Part shown: in pieces, positions 43,493 through 56,822 of the stretch
Position numbering within the stretch: position 1 is the stretch's first letter
Layout of the letters: each line of letters opens with the position of its first letter
NCBI GenBank assembly: GCA_015039465.1
Contig: MU130573.1
Span: forward strand, 170,642-234,641
Reading direction: 5' to 3'
Origin: Phlegmacium glaucopus
Taxonomy: Eukaryota > Basidiomycota > Agaricomycetes > Agaricales > Cortinariaceae
Length of the DNA stretch: 64,000 nucleotides
The notes under the pieces: generated by a model
Seen by the model: only the letters and a program-made list of their open reading frames with translations
What the model was told of the DNA's origin: nothing
Database searches by the model: none
Made by a program: the position numbers and the translations under genes

Positions 43493-46400
43493 TCATTCAT
43501 CGTCGTCAGACAAAATCATTCGTTTGGTGCGCTGGATAGGTTTCACCGAATCATCTCTGGACAAGGGCGGCGATGCTGAAACAGCCCGCTCATCAGGTTC
43601 AGACGATGGCGGGGGAGATGATGGGCGCCGCTTGGTGAGTGGTCTCGGGCGCGGTCGAGGCATGGGCGCAGTATGCTCCTCCTCAGCGATTTCCACGTCA
43701 CTTCCATCTGAATTGATGATGTCTTTATGAGCAGGGCTATCTGAATCACCTGACGTTGGAGATCTTTCATCTTCTTGTGGTTTTTTCGATTTTGAAACCT
43801 TTTTTCCCTCAGCCGTTTTACGGCGCTTTTTTGTCCCAGTAGCCTTCATCGTTGAAAGTCGCCCTCCAGCGCTATTAGCAGCCAACGAAGCCTTTTCGCG
43901 TTGAGCCTTTTCCTTCTCCAGGAATTCTTCCATGCCTCCATATTCCTCATCACTGTCCTCAATGAATTGAGCAGATTTGTATTGCTCCTTTTCTTTCTTC
44001 TTCTTTTCCTTTTTCTTTTTTCGTCGAGGTTCGTCTCCTGATGACAGAGCGTTGTCATCAGAGACTGGCGACGGTGACCGCCGTCTTCTACGACGTCGTT
44101 TCTTGCTTAAGAGCTGCGAGGCTTGCTTCCCATCAAGATCAATAGGAGCCTCCAAGAATTGCTTGATGACGTTATGGATTCGTTGTAGTTCAGAGATAGC
44201 GATTCCCCGAGGAACATACCACTCCAACTCATCGGCATCTTGAGTAAGGGGATATAGATCAACCATGGACATTTATACAACGATAATTTTGTCTCACCAT
44301 CATCAAGGATATAGAACTTGGAGAGTCGGAAAAGGAGCTTTAGGTTCGGGTTCTTCGTAGCAGCGTCAGCTTGTTCATCGGATATATAAGGTATCACTAC
44401 ACATGAAAGAATAAGTGAGTCGTAGATTTAATCCAACATAACTTTCGGTCTTACTATAATCGGTAATCTTGGCTAGCGCTTCCGCTGATGGCTCTTTCGA
44501 AAGTGAAAGGGTGGTGTCGTCATCGTTCTCATCACCTTTACTGTCCGTTTCGTCAATAAGTCGGGTTCGTTGAATTATAACTTGTGTAAGGATCTGCAAG
44601 TAAACAAAGTATGTCATTAGGTCCCGGAGGGGTGTGGGGTTAACGGGAATTGCAAATCGTACCTCTATTGTCCATTTGACTAACTCTTCTTGATTTGAAT
44701 CAATGAGACAGGCTATTGCGATGCCAAGCTGGTCACTCCACGAATAACCTTTCTTGACCTCAACGTCAGGAGGAAATCGGGTGTCTACAACTGCTTTCTT
44801 CTCTTTCTCTCCTGGTTCCCAACTTGAATACTGTTTCCAATTTCCGCGGTTTTTGGGGAAGAAGGCCTATTTCCATTTGTCAATTCAAGGGCTATCTCAT
44901 GACACATGAGAGTTCGTACCTCAACAGCCAAAAACGGTTCCTTAGCCAACGCCTTAAAGAATTGGCGCAATATATAATTGATGAGGTTTATGAGGTCCTT
45001 GTAAGGTGGTTCTCGTGGTAGGGAGTTTTGATCTGCCAAGATCGTCTTGAAGAGATCCAGCGTAGATGCCTACGTAAATTGAACACATTTTAAACACAGT
45101 TGTTATCAAAAGGCGGCGCCACAAAGTCAAAGAAACAATGTGAACAAACCTTGAAGAATAAACCTTCTGCTTTCGCCTTGACAGCTTGTCTGTAGAGTAA
45201 GCCTACTACGCGTCGCATGTTTTCAGAGGATGCGAAATCGCGATAACGTGCCAGGTATATCAGGAGTGTGTGGGTAATTTCCGCATTCGCAAATCTCTGG
45301 TTCGAAAATGAGGTATGGACTACACCAAGGAAGTCAAGGAAATGCCGTACACTCTCAAAGACCTCAAAGGTAAACAAGGTCTCGTGAACGATGTCATCTT
45401 CCTCTTCCTCTTCCTCCTCAATGTTCAGAACACCGTCTTCCTCCGATCCACCTGTCAAAGTTTGAATTACGATATCCCACGACTAAACATGTGGCGGTTA
45501 CCTGTGTTTTTCCGTCGTCTTTTCGAGGTCTTTTTCCTGACGTAGGTTTCGCTTCCTTTTGATTTACCCCATTTTTCCAGCATCCTGAGCAACGCGTAAG
45601 CAAGATGAACGCTCGAATCAAGGAACGTGAGTGATTGGGTTCCTGGTGTATATAACTTCAAGCTTTGGAGGGAAATATCGAGTACCTCTCCGTTGTAGAT
45701 CAGTTGCTGTTGTAGGACATCCGCGGCTTCTCTTAGCGTAGAATCAGTTATCTCCGAAGACGACATTTTATCAATGAGGAGGAGCAGTTGAGTTAAGCAC
45801 TCTATGCCTGCTTGAAACTCGGTCCAAAGTTTAGGCTAAAATCGTCGATCATCAGTTAATTAAGCCAGACAAAGCGAAATACCACATGACAAGAGAATGA
45901 CAAACGTACCTTTTCTTCAACGGCCTCCCGCATGCGCTTTAACACCCAAATTATCCACGATCGTTCTGTAACCTCGCTGATGAGCCCGAATAGCCACTTT
46001 TCTTCCCCATTTTTCTGTTCTTGTTGTGCCTTGCCCTGCATTGTAAGGAAGAACTCGAGAAACCACTTAGTCACGTAGAGCAAACGGAGGTTATCTTTCT
46101 CTGTTATTTTTGGTCGTTCCGATCTAATGTCTTTCAACAATGCTGAGAGGAAAGCTTGAGGGTCGTTAGTATGAGTAAGGTATACCAAGGAGGTTAATTA
46201 GAACCAACGATTAAAGCACGACTCCACAAATTCGATCGCCAAGTTTTGAAGAATTACCCTGGCCTCCATGGAAAGATTATCTTCGACGCTAAGTTCATCT
46301 ACCTTGTTAATCTTCTTGCTCCTCTGGCGTTTGGTCATATCCATAATGCTTCCAGCCTCGGCGTGGATAGCTTGTTGTCGATGGAGGACGAATGATCTCG

Positions 46401-47467
46401 ATGTCGACGATGAGGAGGCAGTAGGGGGAGGATCAGCCGTGCTGTCGCCATTTGCGGCTAAGGGTTTTTTATTGGGGTTGAGTTTGACGGAGATAGTAGT
46501 TCCAAAGCGTGAATGTCGAGAGGTCGCTTTGCGAGCAAGGTCACGACGATTGCGATCTTCAAGTATGAGCAGTCGCTGGAGGTTTTCAGTTGGTTGCTAA
46601 ACAAGACGGATTCAGACAAATATTTCAGAGTTGGATGGTCAACATTACCTTTTTCTGATCGATAGTCAAAGAAGCCGGGTTTACCCCCCGAAAGAGAAGG
46701 TACAGAATTTCAAGGACCAAGGTATTCCAACCATTGAAGAGGGGATCGTTGTCTGCGTTCGCAGCAATGGTAAGAAGTAAATCAAGCGTGTGTGTTTCGG
46801 AAAGTGTGCGGGTAAGTTTGGATTGGAGGTTTGAGAACTCGGCCTGATCTGAACTGAGATGAGAGTTTGCCGGCAAGTCCTTGATGAATGCGAGATTTCG
46901 AATGAGATGGAGGACGACGTTGATAATCTGACCATCACGTTCTTTTCGTTCCTTAGGAGCTTTGGCTAATGGCGACAGTATGATTCCGAACATTGCCTGG
47001 ATGACGCCCGGTTTCAAAAGCGCCACCTTGTAATGGAGGTGACTTTGCATGAGCTGAGTGTAGTCTGTGCCTCTATCCAGCTCCTCATCGAGTTCCTTCA
47101 ATTCCTCTGCTAGATCAATTGGCCAGGTCATTGCAGTCATCAAGTCGACACAAGAAATAGCACGTTTGTCCTCGACCAATCCTTTCCCTGCAGTTTCCAG
47201 AAGAATTGGTACCAGATCATTTGGAAGGACGCGCATCTCCCAAAACAAACGTGCAACAGTCCGTTCGTCATCAGTGTCGTCCTTCCTCCATAGTTTCTTA
47301 AGATCCTTTAAACACCCATTCACCTCGTCGCCCATCTTATAAGATTCTCCTTCAAAACCACCCAACGCGTCAACCACATGTCCCACTACAGGTTTCAAAA
47401 TGGCCCGTCTATCGATGTAGCCCTCTTCATCGGATTCTGAAGTTAATTCGATGATTGCCTGTGCCAT
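43493..47467 (-). CDS. TOF1: Timeless/Tof1/Swi1 replication fork protection protein
   Basis: Ten exons (47467-46649, 46596-46209, 46154-45910, 45835-45502, 45451-45150, 45069-44920, 44866-44663, 44593-44455, 44396-44298, 44238-43493) give 1141 aa with correct phases throughout. The N-terminal Timeless domain includes CLKDLKKLWRKDDTDDERT, VARLFWEMRVLPNDLVPILL, GWNTLVLEILYLLFRGVNP and SSRHSRFGTTISV. The central part includes FFPKNRGNWKQYSSWEPGE, VKKGYSWSDQLGIAIACLID and ATKNPNLKLLFRLSKFYILD. The tail is low complexity, with Arg7, KKKKEKKKKEKE and acidic patches, ending LSDDDE. With Tipin/Csm3 the protein travels with the replisome, couples helicase and polymerase and supports the S-phase checkpoint. 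Length fits fungal homologs. Confidence 0.95.
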
Positions 47468-50400
47468 TCTTCACTGGGACAGGGATTCGGTGGTGTAGTA
47501 TGTAATCGTCACTTGCACCGTGACAATGATGCTACAATGTGATTGTGACCGATCGCGAACGTGACAATCTAATCGAGAATAACGAGATTCAAAACCAAAA
47601 TATTTGTGTAGAAATATGTAAAGGTATGTTATATTAATCAAGTACATGTGGCATTAGTCCACTTCCGGCGGATATTATCGTCATGGCCATAAGGATGGCA
47701 TCAAAAACAAACGTTGTGAAGGCTTGTTGAACCCCCTAGCCTAGCTTCGGCCTCTATTTCTGCTCGAAGAAGCATTTTAAATGTATCTCAAGCCTTCAAG
47801 CGGCACGAGTCGAAAATGAGCCAGAGCCGCGGTGCTTACTTACTTGAAAATCTACATATCCCACCCACATGTCCGAGCGTTCAAGTTAAATCTCTCGGTT
47901 GCATTACCTACTAGGGCCAGTTAAGTCAGCTTTCCATTGGAAGTAAATTTTCACCCTTTGGACCGGGGCCTTTTGAAGAATTAGTCCAAAAAACGGCTCA
48001 ACTAGACCACCAGCCCTCGCTTCTAATCAAAGGAAGTTTCCTAGAATTTCTAGGTGAGCTATATACGTCCCAATCTTTCGAAACAACATGACGCCTGACA
48101 GCGTCCTGATGATAACACGCTGTCAATATTGGCGGTTGAGATTTTTACGCGGTTGCCTGCCGGCGGAATGCGGTAGTATTACAGATGCTTCTGTGTAAAC
48201 TAGTATTTCGTACATTGCAACTCACGTTATCGTTATTGATTCCTTGACGCACTAGCATTCCAGAGTACAAAGGACATGAAATGCGATTGAGCCGACCATC
48301 TATTGCTGAAATATTTGCATCCCAATATGCACGTTTTTGTCGGATAATTTGAAACAGCCTTCCAGAGCTAAACTGCCTATATCAGGAAGGGAAACAAATA
48401 TGAAATTATTTTTTGAGCGACATTCGGAAGATCGATGCGAACTTACGAAACACGAGGGCAATTAAATCCCACCAAAAGTCACCTGAACCGTCGAGTGGCT
48501 GAATTGCTTTGTGGTCGCATGTCCAGGAATTTCGACATGGGAGATTCCCGAGACAGCTGTCTACCTGGATTTAAGGAGGGGGTTGGGAGCACGGCCATCG
48601 GACCGAATTTTTTATAAAGATGGTAATCAGATCTTATCTACAATTTTTCAGCAAACGAGGAGAAGCGAGTCCTGGAGTAATTGAGTACTTACATGGACAT
48701 TGTTTCTTAGCTGGATGGCCAGGCAGGGTCATATGTCGCGTATTGTGATCCGACCCAGGATTTTATTCTCATGCATTTGCGGATGGATGAGCTGTTGTCG
48801 GCCGCAGCTAGATAAGTTTCCTGGGAGTCAATGTTTATGTTATAGCTGAATAATACTGGCCAAATACGAAACGGATGCGCCTTATCTAAGACTTGGCGTT
48901 GTCGTTGTCAGATCATGTCAGCTGTACTTACGAAAATACCTATTTTCAAGATGATACAATGTAGTGATCAACACTAGAATTCACCAACCGTCAGAAAACA
49001 TGAGATTCAGAAATTTTGAGAAACCTATGATAGTAAGTATGGCTCCACGACGACGTGCGTAAAGTTAGGGATGCCGTCCTGCGCGGAGGATTTTGTGTGT
49101 TGAGTTTAAAAGGAAAACAAGGAGACCGGCCGGTTGCAGAAGGATTCTCAGGGAACGAACTAGGAAAAATTCGAGGACATCGGGAAATGGCCAACACTTG
49201 CAATGATGAACGAAAAAATGAAAAACGAGTACTTGGGTTGAGACGAAAAAAATAAATAAATCGCCAGCATCGACAAAGAGGAATCACCGACTGTACGCGC
49301 TGTGCGAGCGGCGGGGAGAACCCTCCGCGATTGGTCAAAATTCCAACTTTGCCATAGAAATAGGCACACGGTGGTGCATTCATGAGAAATGCGAAAAAAA
49401 CCTGAAATTAACCAGGACAAGCACCTTCCGACCGGGCGGGATCCAAGTTCTCTGGGCCGATCGGAGTGTACCATCTCATCGACGATCCATACTAGGCGTT
49501 TCTAGCGGGGCCGTCAGATACAGCTTGACACAATGGTAGCAAATATAACTACCCAACTCGTCATGATCGGAGTTGATCAATTACCAGTTATCAGCGCAGT
49601 AGCCACCCATTTACTCCCTTGGAATAAAGTGTAGATGCGATCGTGCACTGGGTATAGATTGGTATAGATTGCAACTTGTTAAAGAACGCCCCGCAGTTTC
49701 TGATTGGTTTCTAACCACGATCGGCTTGTTGGAAACTGGCAATCTGCGAAGGGGGTGGCGGAGCCGAAGCCCAGTAGCAAAAGTACAGTTAGACGGTTTC
49801 GACTTACCACCGTGAGTGCCACTTATATCAATAATGGAATAATGATTGAAGAACATCAGAAACTTCAACTCAAGTCAAGTAACGCACCCAAATAATACTC
49901 CTTCATATATCGTCCTAGGGAGAGATAACTAGCTGAGGAAACGCAAACCCCGAACGACCCCGAGTAAATTCTACAACCAGGATCTTGGCCATAGAAGGTT
50001 TCTCTGCTTGGGGAGATAGGAGAAACCTTGTCTCGAGTTTGCTGTGTTATCATGATGCGAAACTGCTGCAAATTTAAATTTGGTACCTGCGGCGTGGTTT
50101 GCCCCCCGCTATGAGCGTTTCCACCTTCAGTTTCATGATTCGGTGAAGGAAGACCTTTCGAGATAGCTCCAAATCACGACGATAGCAAAATTTAGGACTT
50201 TTTTCCATCGAGACTGATCCAGGTTACTGCGAAAACAAAAAAGGAACGAACGAAGATCAGGAAAGTTCGTTTGTGCAAGACCTTGGAGATAACGAACCTT
50301 CTCAAGAAGTTTTATTATTGAAAAGGTCTAGGGATTTTTCTGATGGTTGGAAGAGTTCGAAGTTTGATTTTGGAATTTTAGGTTATGTCAATGGGGCGTC

Positions 50401-51607
50401 CTAACTTTTGGTTGAAACGCGAGGTACTAGGGGTCAGTTTGATTTTTTTCATACTCGAAGATCAAAAAGTCATACGTATCAATGAAGTCGTTCAAATGAT
50501 TCGCATATGTCGGGAACACTGGATTTTGTTATTTAGGTGGTGAATCGCCCTTACTTGTCGCGTGGAATCGCTAGCGCTGATCGGAAGGAAAGCGATCAAA
50601 CGGGCGGGGGTATCATTCAAGATTTCGAGGTATCAGTTATCGCGAAATCTTTGTTCTATTCTTTCGATAACTCTGCGTTCAGAACACATGGTTTTAGCCG
50701 TCAATGCGTAGAATATAGTTGTAGCACAAAAAGGAAGTGGCTCTTAAACGCTAAGAACGCTGAATATCGAGGTTGATGCATATTTACGGATTTATAGGGT
50801 GAAAGGCGGCCGCTGGGAGCTCGTTGAGGATGGGTGTCGTAATGAGCTCTAGGGCAATGTGGTGAGCAATCAAAGATCAGAATAAAAAGAAGGGAGGAAA
50901 TCTGAATACCACTTACAACAGTTGACTTGTCTGCATCAACCCCTAACAAGTAGTAGATAGCAGAAATACGATTTTGACCATAATTACATTATGACAATTG
51001 ATAGAGAGTGAGCATATACGATATGATCATGTAATTTTTTGCAAAGAGAGGTAGAAGTTGCCAGCATAGAATCATCTTCATACCACTCTTGATTGAGGTC
51101 CATTATTCTTTTGCTTTTTGAGCACAAATGTTACCGTCTCTGGGGCCAGATGGAAGTGGCGTATGTGATGGTTATATATTCTGACTGTTCTGGCTCCAGA
51201 GAAGAGTCACTTTCCTCAACATCTGGTACTGGGAACAGCGGATAAAACACCTTGATTGTGCCTTCAAAGGTTCAAGGAACAGGTACTTGGAACATTTCGG
51301 CTGCAGGCAGGGCCAAACTTGCATGGAATTTGCTGCGCCCGTCAGCGCACAGAAATAGCCAGACCATGCCCATTGTACGCGTCGGCCAAAGTCACAGCAA
51401 CTAGTCAAGTCAGCGACCGTCGACAGGTTGATGGTAACTTGTGAGAGAAAGAGAGCAAGGCCGTGCGTGGGAAGTACTTTCGGCACCGTCATTGATCCAC
51501 AGGCATCTCAACAAAAAATAATATAAAGTCCTCACTCTGCTCCCTCACTTGAATACATTCACACCCCCTGGACCCTTCAACTAAATGATTTGCCAGACGC
51601 AGACTCT
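47468..51607. other. 4.1-kb intergenic region, no gene recognised
   Basis: Divergent spacer between Timeless (minus) and the ZZZ3-like gene (plus). All open frames are short and lack coding character, splice-consistent extension or motifs. Repeated short segments such as GTATAGATTG (49650) are the only structure I noted. A noncoding RNA or an unrecognised small gene cannot be excluded. Confidence 0.35.
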
Positions 51608-53083
51608 ATGGAAGGTTCCTCATACTCGGATAAACGAACGCAAACGTTAGTAATTTTTTTTTCTTCTTCCTCTTCAATATCAAGGGAAGCTGATGAAATT
51701 CCATTTACATTATCTGTATTTTTTTCGTGCTTGAAATTTTAAAAAACACAGTTTGGAAGCACTTGAGAACTTCATTCAAGCTCAGCGTACCCTTCTTACT
51801 CGTCAACAATCCGACATAGAGCGGCTTCGCCAGCTCAGGATTGATATTGTTCAGAAGCCATCACAGGTTCTATCGAATCTCAGCAATGAGGTCTGTCGTT
51901 TACGGTTTTTTTATACATCTTACATCGCCTGAAAAATCTTTTCTCATAGCTCGATGATCCCGCCTTTAAACTGAGCGAACAAGCCGATTGCAGGCTCTCG
52001 CTGCCTAAAGACGTCGATTGGTCGCTATTCGACAAATATGGTTTGTCATCTAACGTTCTATTGGAGTTATTCTCAGTCTAATCCCCGTCACATCTTTTGC
52101 TTCAAAAAAGACAGTTCCAACCTCTGCACTTATGCACTAGAAACTCGCGCTACCCTTGTCCAAAAAAACCGATCATCCCCTACCCAGCAAAAGTCTCCCC
52201 TTTCTGAATTGCAGCTTTTTGTGAAACAAGCGCGGAAAACCTTGGTTGATCCCATCTTAGCGCGGTTTGAGCAACTTTCATCCCCCGAACCTTCTAGTTC
52301 AGACGAAGAGGCTGATCCGGAAGAAGTCAAGCGACAGCAAGAAAGAGAGAAGATAAGGCATCTTAAAAACAGGAAAATTTACGGATCTGGGTTATCTTTT
52401 CCTGCGTCTTCTACATTGAGTTTGAAGCCACAAGGGACGGTAGGAGTTTTTATTCGACGCGATGTCGAGGACGAAACTATGGAGGTTAATATCGATCTTG
52501 GAGATGGCCTCGAGGACGGCGAGAGGAAGATGGATGACGACATGACATCGAAAGTGGAGACAAGTTTGTCGTTGGTACCCATCAATGACACTAAACCTGG
52601 GACTCGAATCCGGAGACCGACGATTAAGAAGGCGCAATCCCAGCATCTGAATGGCGCTGGAGAAGCAAAAGAGAGATCAACTACACAACTGTCCCATCGA
52701 TCACCTAAAAAATCTGATTTAGGACCATCTTCTGCCTCTCAATCTTCCCCAGAAGATATCACCTTTCCGGAAAATCCTCCTGAGGATCTCAGCTCGAAAC
52801 GAAAGCCAAAAACGCCCAAGCCAAAACCAGAGACCTATAAACAATCTTGGAGCGTTTCTGAGCAAAACTTATTGGAGCAGCTGTTGGAGGATATACCGGA
52901 CGGGGAGAAGTTTCGGTATGCCTTATTTCTTTTCTTGAGTCGCTCTCGTCATGATTGATGATCTTGCTCAGATGGCAGAAGATATCACGTGCTATGGGCG
53001 GCAAACGGACACCTCGCCAAGTAGCTAGTCGTGTGCAGAAATATTTCGAAAAGTTGAAGAAATTTGGGATTGGAATAACTTGA
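51608..53083 (+). CDS. ZZZ3-like SANT/Myb-domain protein
   Basis: Five exons (51608-51645, 51752-51890, 51950-52040, 52111-52915, 52972-53083) give 394 aa. An N-terminal coiled segment TLEALENFIQAQRTLLTRQQ...IERLRQLRIDIV is followed by an acidic/basic low-complexity middle and a C-terminal Myb/SANT domain, QSWSVSEQNLLEQLLEDIP...WQKISRAMGGKRTPRQVASRVQKYF. That arrangement matches the N-terminal part of ZZZ3, a histone-reader subunit of the ATAC acetyltransferase complex in animals. The ZZ zinc finger of animal ZZZ3 is absent; the protein stops just after the Myb domain. Function in fungi is inferred only. Convergent with URA5, 94 bp apart. Confidence 0.75.
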
Positions 53084-53177
53084 TTTTTTCAAGATGGTAC
53101 TATAAATTACTGGTGAAAGTTTAATCTTTTTGGTGGGTATATATAGGTTGTAGATAGGAAGTAAATAGAATGTATAA

Positions 53178-53913
53178 TTACTTCAATCCGTATTGATCCC
53201 AGTATTCACGCATATTGTCCAACTCGTTCTTCATCCCATTCTCTTCAAGCCACTGCATCAGATCCCTCATTTTAAGGATAGACAGCACCCTCCCTTCCCC
53301 AATCAACCCTTCGATTTCTTTCACCGTACTGCTTACTCCATCCTGACCGACTTCTTCTCTATCCAGAGCTTGAACAACACCCACAACCTCACCTCCGTTC
53401 TTCCTCACATTTTCGATCGCGCCACGGACAGCTTTTCCGGAAGTCATCACATCGTCAAGGATAACGACACGCTGGCCTTTGAGAGGGACACCAACCATCA
53501 ATCCACCCTCACCATGATCCTTGGCTTCTTTCCTGTCGTATGCGAATCCTACCTGGATTTGGTATTGAGTATATAACACCAGTGCAGCGGTCGATGCGAA
53601 GGGTATGCCTTTATAGGCAGGTCCGAAAAGAACATCAAATGATGGCAGAGGATGCGCGGAGACGGATTGCGCTTGTGCAATTGTCGACGCATATGCAGTG
53701 GATAAAGTAGCTAGTATTGGTCCGGTGCACAGAAGCCCTGCATTGAAGAAATACGGTGAAACGCTGATCGCAATATAAGCTCCAAGTAGTAATAGAACAT
53801 CCAGGTAAAAGCTCGACGCACCGCCCCGATTTTAAGGTGAATGAACCGAATTTGAGAGCATCCACAGCCATAGCATGCTTGATAAGATCAGATTTGTATG
53901 AAGCGTTAGCCAT
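53178..53913 (-). CDS. URA5: Orotate phosphoribosyltransferase
   Basis: Two exons (53913-53822, 53763-53178) give 225 aa, the normal length. It starts MANASYKSDLIKHAMAVDAL with FGSFTLKSGRVSPYFFNAG. FDVLFGPAYKGIPFAST binds orotate, and VVILDDVMTSGKA is the PRPP-binding loop. YDRKEAKDHGEGG is the flexible catalytic loop with its lysine and histidine. It converts orotate and PRPP to OMP in pyrimidine synthesis, in the cytosol. The C-terminal helix WLEENGMKNELDNMREYWDQ is typical of fungal OPRTases. Several ATG triplets lie within 110 bp upstream, one opening a frame that overlaps the start codon. Confidence 0.95.
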
Positions 53914-55254
53914 GGCGAGTAGCGGAGTGATAAATCAAAACAAACAAAAAAAACATAAAAATAAACTTCAAGTACAGGATAAATTGTTGCGAGTGGCCAT
54001 CACGTGCAGCCGTCATGCCTTCATCAAAAAATCGCTCTGCCACTTTCTCAATCTGCGCGATCTCTAAATCTAATTCATGTTGGATTTTCAAGGCTGACAA
54101 CGCCCGAAGCGAATAGCCGCCTTATCTTTCCCGAGCCAAAGGTTCGCTACATTTCTTCCGTCATCCCTTTCTCCTCTTTTCAGTCTTAAGAACCCAACCT
54201 TCTACCTTTTATTGTTTCACTATTAAATTAGGATAAAGCTCTTCTCGAGAGCTATTTCTTTTGTTCTACTGATCGCAGTTTTTTTTCTCACTTTTCATAT
54301 ATGAAATAACTCGTCGCGTCATTCTCCCTCAGTCGTTTGGCTACTCGCAAACACTGAGACGACATTATCTAATAATTCAGACGCCTCTAAGACCCGAGCT
54401 TGAAGATGTTCACACCGTCTTAGTTCGCCACGGTACGATAACTACTTTTAAACTTGATGAGTAACTGTCAACAGTGGTTCCTTTACCTTTGGTAGCAGGC
54501 GTCCTTCGTTGATCGAGTTGAGCGGACACTGGACGTACGTCACTTGGATCCTTCACCGGTGCCGACCATGATCCCGAAGCATTACCTGATCTCGGAATGG
54601 TCGTTGACAATGATTTACCTTCTCACCACAAAATCACAGAACTTATCATCCTGGGGTCTTGACTTTATGACTTGCCCGGAAACTGACCTCGTCCTTCTTG
54701 CCAAATTTCTCAAATTGTTCATCCAACATTTACATTTTACAGAATCCAAAACGCTGAATGAACACTAGGGATTTGTCAACAAACTAATCCGAGTGTGAAA
54801 TGGCTTGTAGTAGTTAATGGGATGCAATTAATCCTTCTTGAGACGTTGCGACGAACTTGAAGTGAACTTTCTCTTGAACCATCGAATAGGTTAATTCTCT
54901 TTCTGATCGTTCCTTAGCCCCTTCTCTGTTCGAGGGACAATTTGTTAAAGGAGGTTTTTTTTCAAAGTAAATATTTTGTGTAATATTAGACATGCTTTAA
55001 AGTTCCCCAAGTTGACAAAATCTATGGATCCAGCCATCAGCTACTTACAAAGAAAGGCCCGGTGTACCAAAACTTAACTATGTAGTTCGATAGGTTTCTT
55101 TTAGGCTCAACTAAGCGAACCCACGTGCAAACGTGAACACTGAACCTGATTGGTACGAGACTAATGGTCATCTAAGCGATGGGCAGTGTATGAAAAGCGG
55201 GGCCCGCCAACTGTCATGGATTCATTCAATAATTTTACATTGGGGATTTCTAGT
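53914..55254. other. Intergenic, unresolved short ORFs
   Basis: Left part is the URA5 5' region. A minus-strand open stretch (HELDLEIAQIEKVAERFFDE, about 54090-54030) looks protein-like but has no start or convincing splice partners. Minus-strand frame 54410-54610 (NASGSWSAPVKDPSDVRPVS) could be an exon of a small gene; no intron set could be fixed. From 54780 onward nothing is seen. Confidence 0.3.
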
Positions 55255-56822
55255 TTATCGGGTAGAAATGGAAGGTAAAGCGGAGCCAGAAAGAGCGCTG
55301 TCAGGGCCCTGATGTGGTAGAAAATCAAAAACTACTATTTTTTGGGGATTCCGCATATCGAAATATGCAAACCTACCAGATGCTGGGCAAATAGAAAGGC
55401 TGCGTCCATGTATCCCCAGAGGCAGAAACACCTTGACTCTAGATGGGTTGGGACGAGATATCGACGCGGTATATATTCCACAATGGTCCCAGGTACCCCA
55501 ACAAGAGACCAGGGTATCCTCACAAACCATGGATTGAAGGGGTATGCAGACATCAGGAGCTATCGGGAGGGTGTATATGATATGGAGAGTAGCATCACTC
55601 AAGTCGGGTTTGATGACGATTTTGAAACATTGAACTTGCGTACCCCCTTCATATACTTTGTCGAAATAAAGAGGTTGCGAAGAGCCAATATACCAGCTAG
55701 ACATTGTTCTCCATTCGAAGGTGACTGCAGGACCATGTGGAAATGGAATTGTGAACAGTGGTAGGAACTGAGGGTGATCTTTGTCATAAAAATTGGGGGT
55801 TTGAGGCGACAGAGGTGGAATGGCCCAGATCAATATTGCTTCCTCATATAAAACAATAATAGCTGTCTGTGTAGCGAGTACCTGTTTATCAATATGAGCT
55901 CCGCAACTGTTGGCCCCAAAATAGGAACACTTGTTACCTCGACGCTGTTCTCGATTTTGTCCACATCAACTTGGGCCGCGAAAGTCACTGAAGCGTTCAA
56001 CCGATAGTCCCAGACCGTGAAAAGGATCTCATGTCGATGGAAGTGGTACCAGATCATTTTGTCAGCTGATACATAATAGTGATGACCAAAATAGGGTTGT
56101 TCGAAATCAAGACGAGCAATTTGGGTAAGCTGAGGGGCTTCGCTTTGCGGATATATCTCGTAAAAAGTGCAATGTACAAGTCTACCCTACTATCAATCCG
56201 GATGAAATCATAGGATAACAGACTGAGCTTACATAAGAAGAATTACCAGGCCCATACCATCAGGGGTGGCATGAACGTCACCACAGTTGATGCCAGCTTC
56301 AGCTTCAACAAAAGCAATTAACTTGCAATCGGCACTCGATTTGTATCCCAAATCCCAAACCCCAAGGCCACTCGTCGAAGAACTCACCACATACCGGCCG
56401 CCCGGCACCAGGTCAACGATCGCATCCCATGGATTGTTTGGAAATGGACTGTCGATAGTCCTAGTCGCTGTGGGGGATAGTATGGCTCTCGATCTTTGAG
56501 TTGACAATGAGGCGGATAGCTCAATCCACCTCCGCGGTGCCATCGCAGCTTGTTCCAGTTCCGCGTCGCTCATATCGGGCATAGGGAAACTCGGCAAAAA
56601 TAATGTGTTTTCTACGCATACTCGACGAAGAGCATCAATCCAGACTATTCTTTTCCTTGTAACAAGTTGGAGAGTTTTGCATGTCTTACATTCTTCATTG
56701 AGTGATTCACCATATAGAAAAAGGAATTGAGGGCATACATTACGCAATGTGAGGATATCGGAAGGATGGAGAAAGCTGCAGATTACGATTTGCAGATCCA
56801 GCGCAATGTCCACAAGTGCCAT
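55255..56822 (-). CDS. F-box protein (intact paralog)
   Basis: Three exons (56822-56233, 56181-55938, 55881-55255) give 486 aa. The F-box is at the N terminus: LDLQIVICSFLHPSDILTL, LRNVCPQFLFL. The rest, with VPGGRYVVSSSTSGLGVWD, GDVHATPDGMGLVILL, FTVWDYRLNASVTFAAQVD and SSWYIGSSQPLYFDK, suggests a repeat, probably beta-propeller-like, substrate domain. It most likely serves as an SCF substrate receptor; the substrate is unknown. It shares intron positions and most of its sequence with the broken copy at 29485-31115, so the two come from a duplication. Confidence 0.8.

Noticed and set aside
47468..51607. Many short open frames in the Timeless-ZZZ3 spacer
   Set aside because: None extends by splicing and none resembles a known protein.
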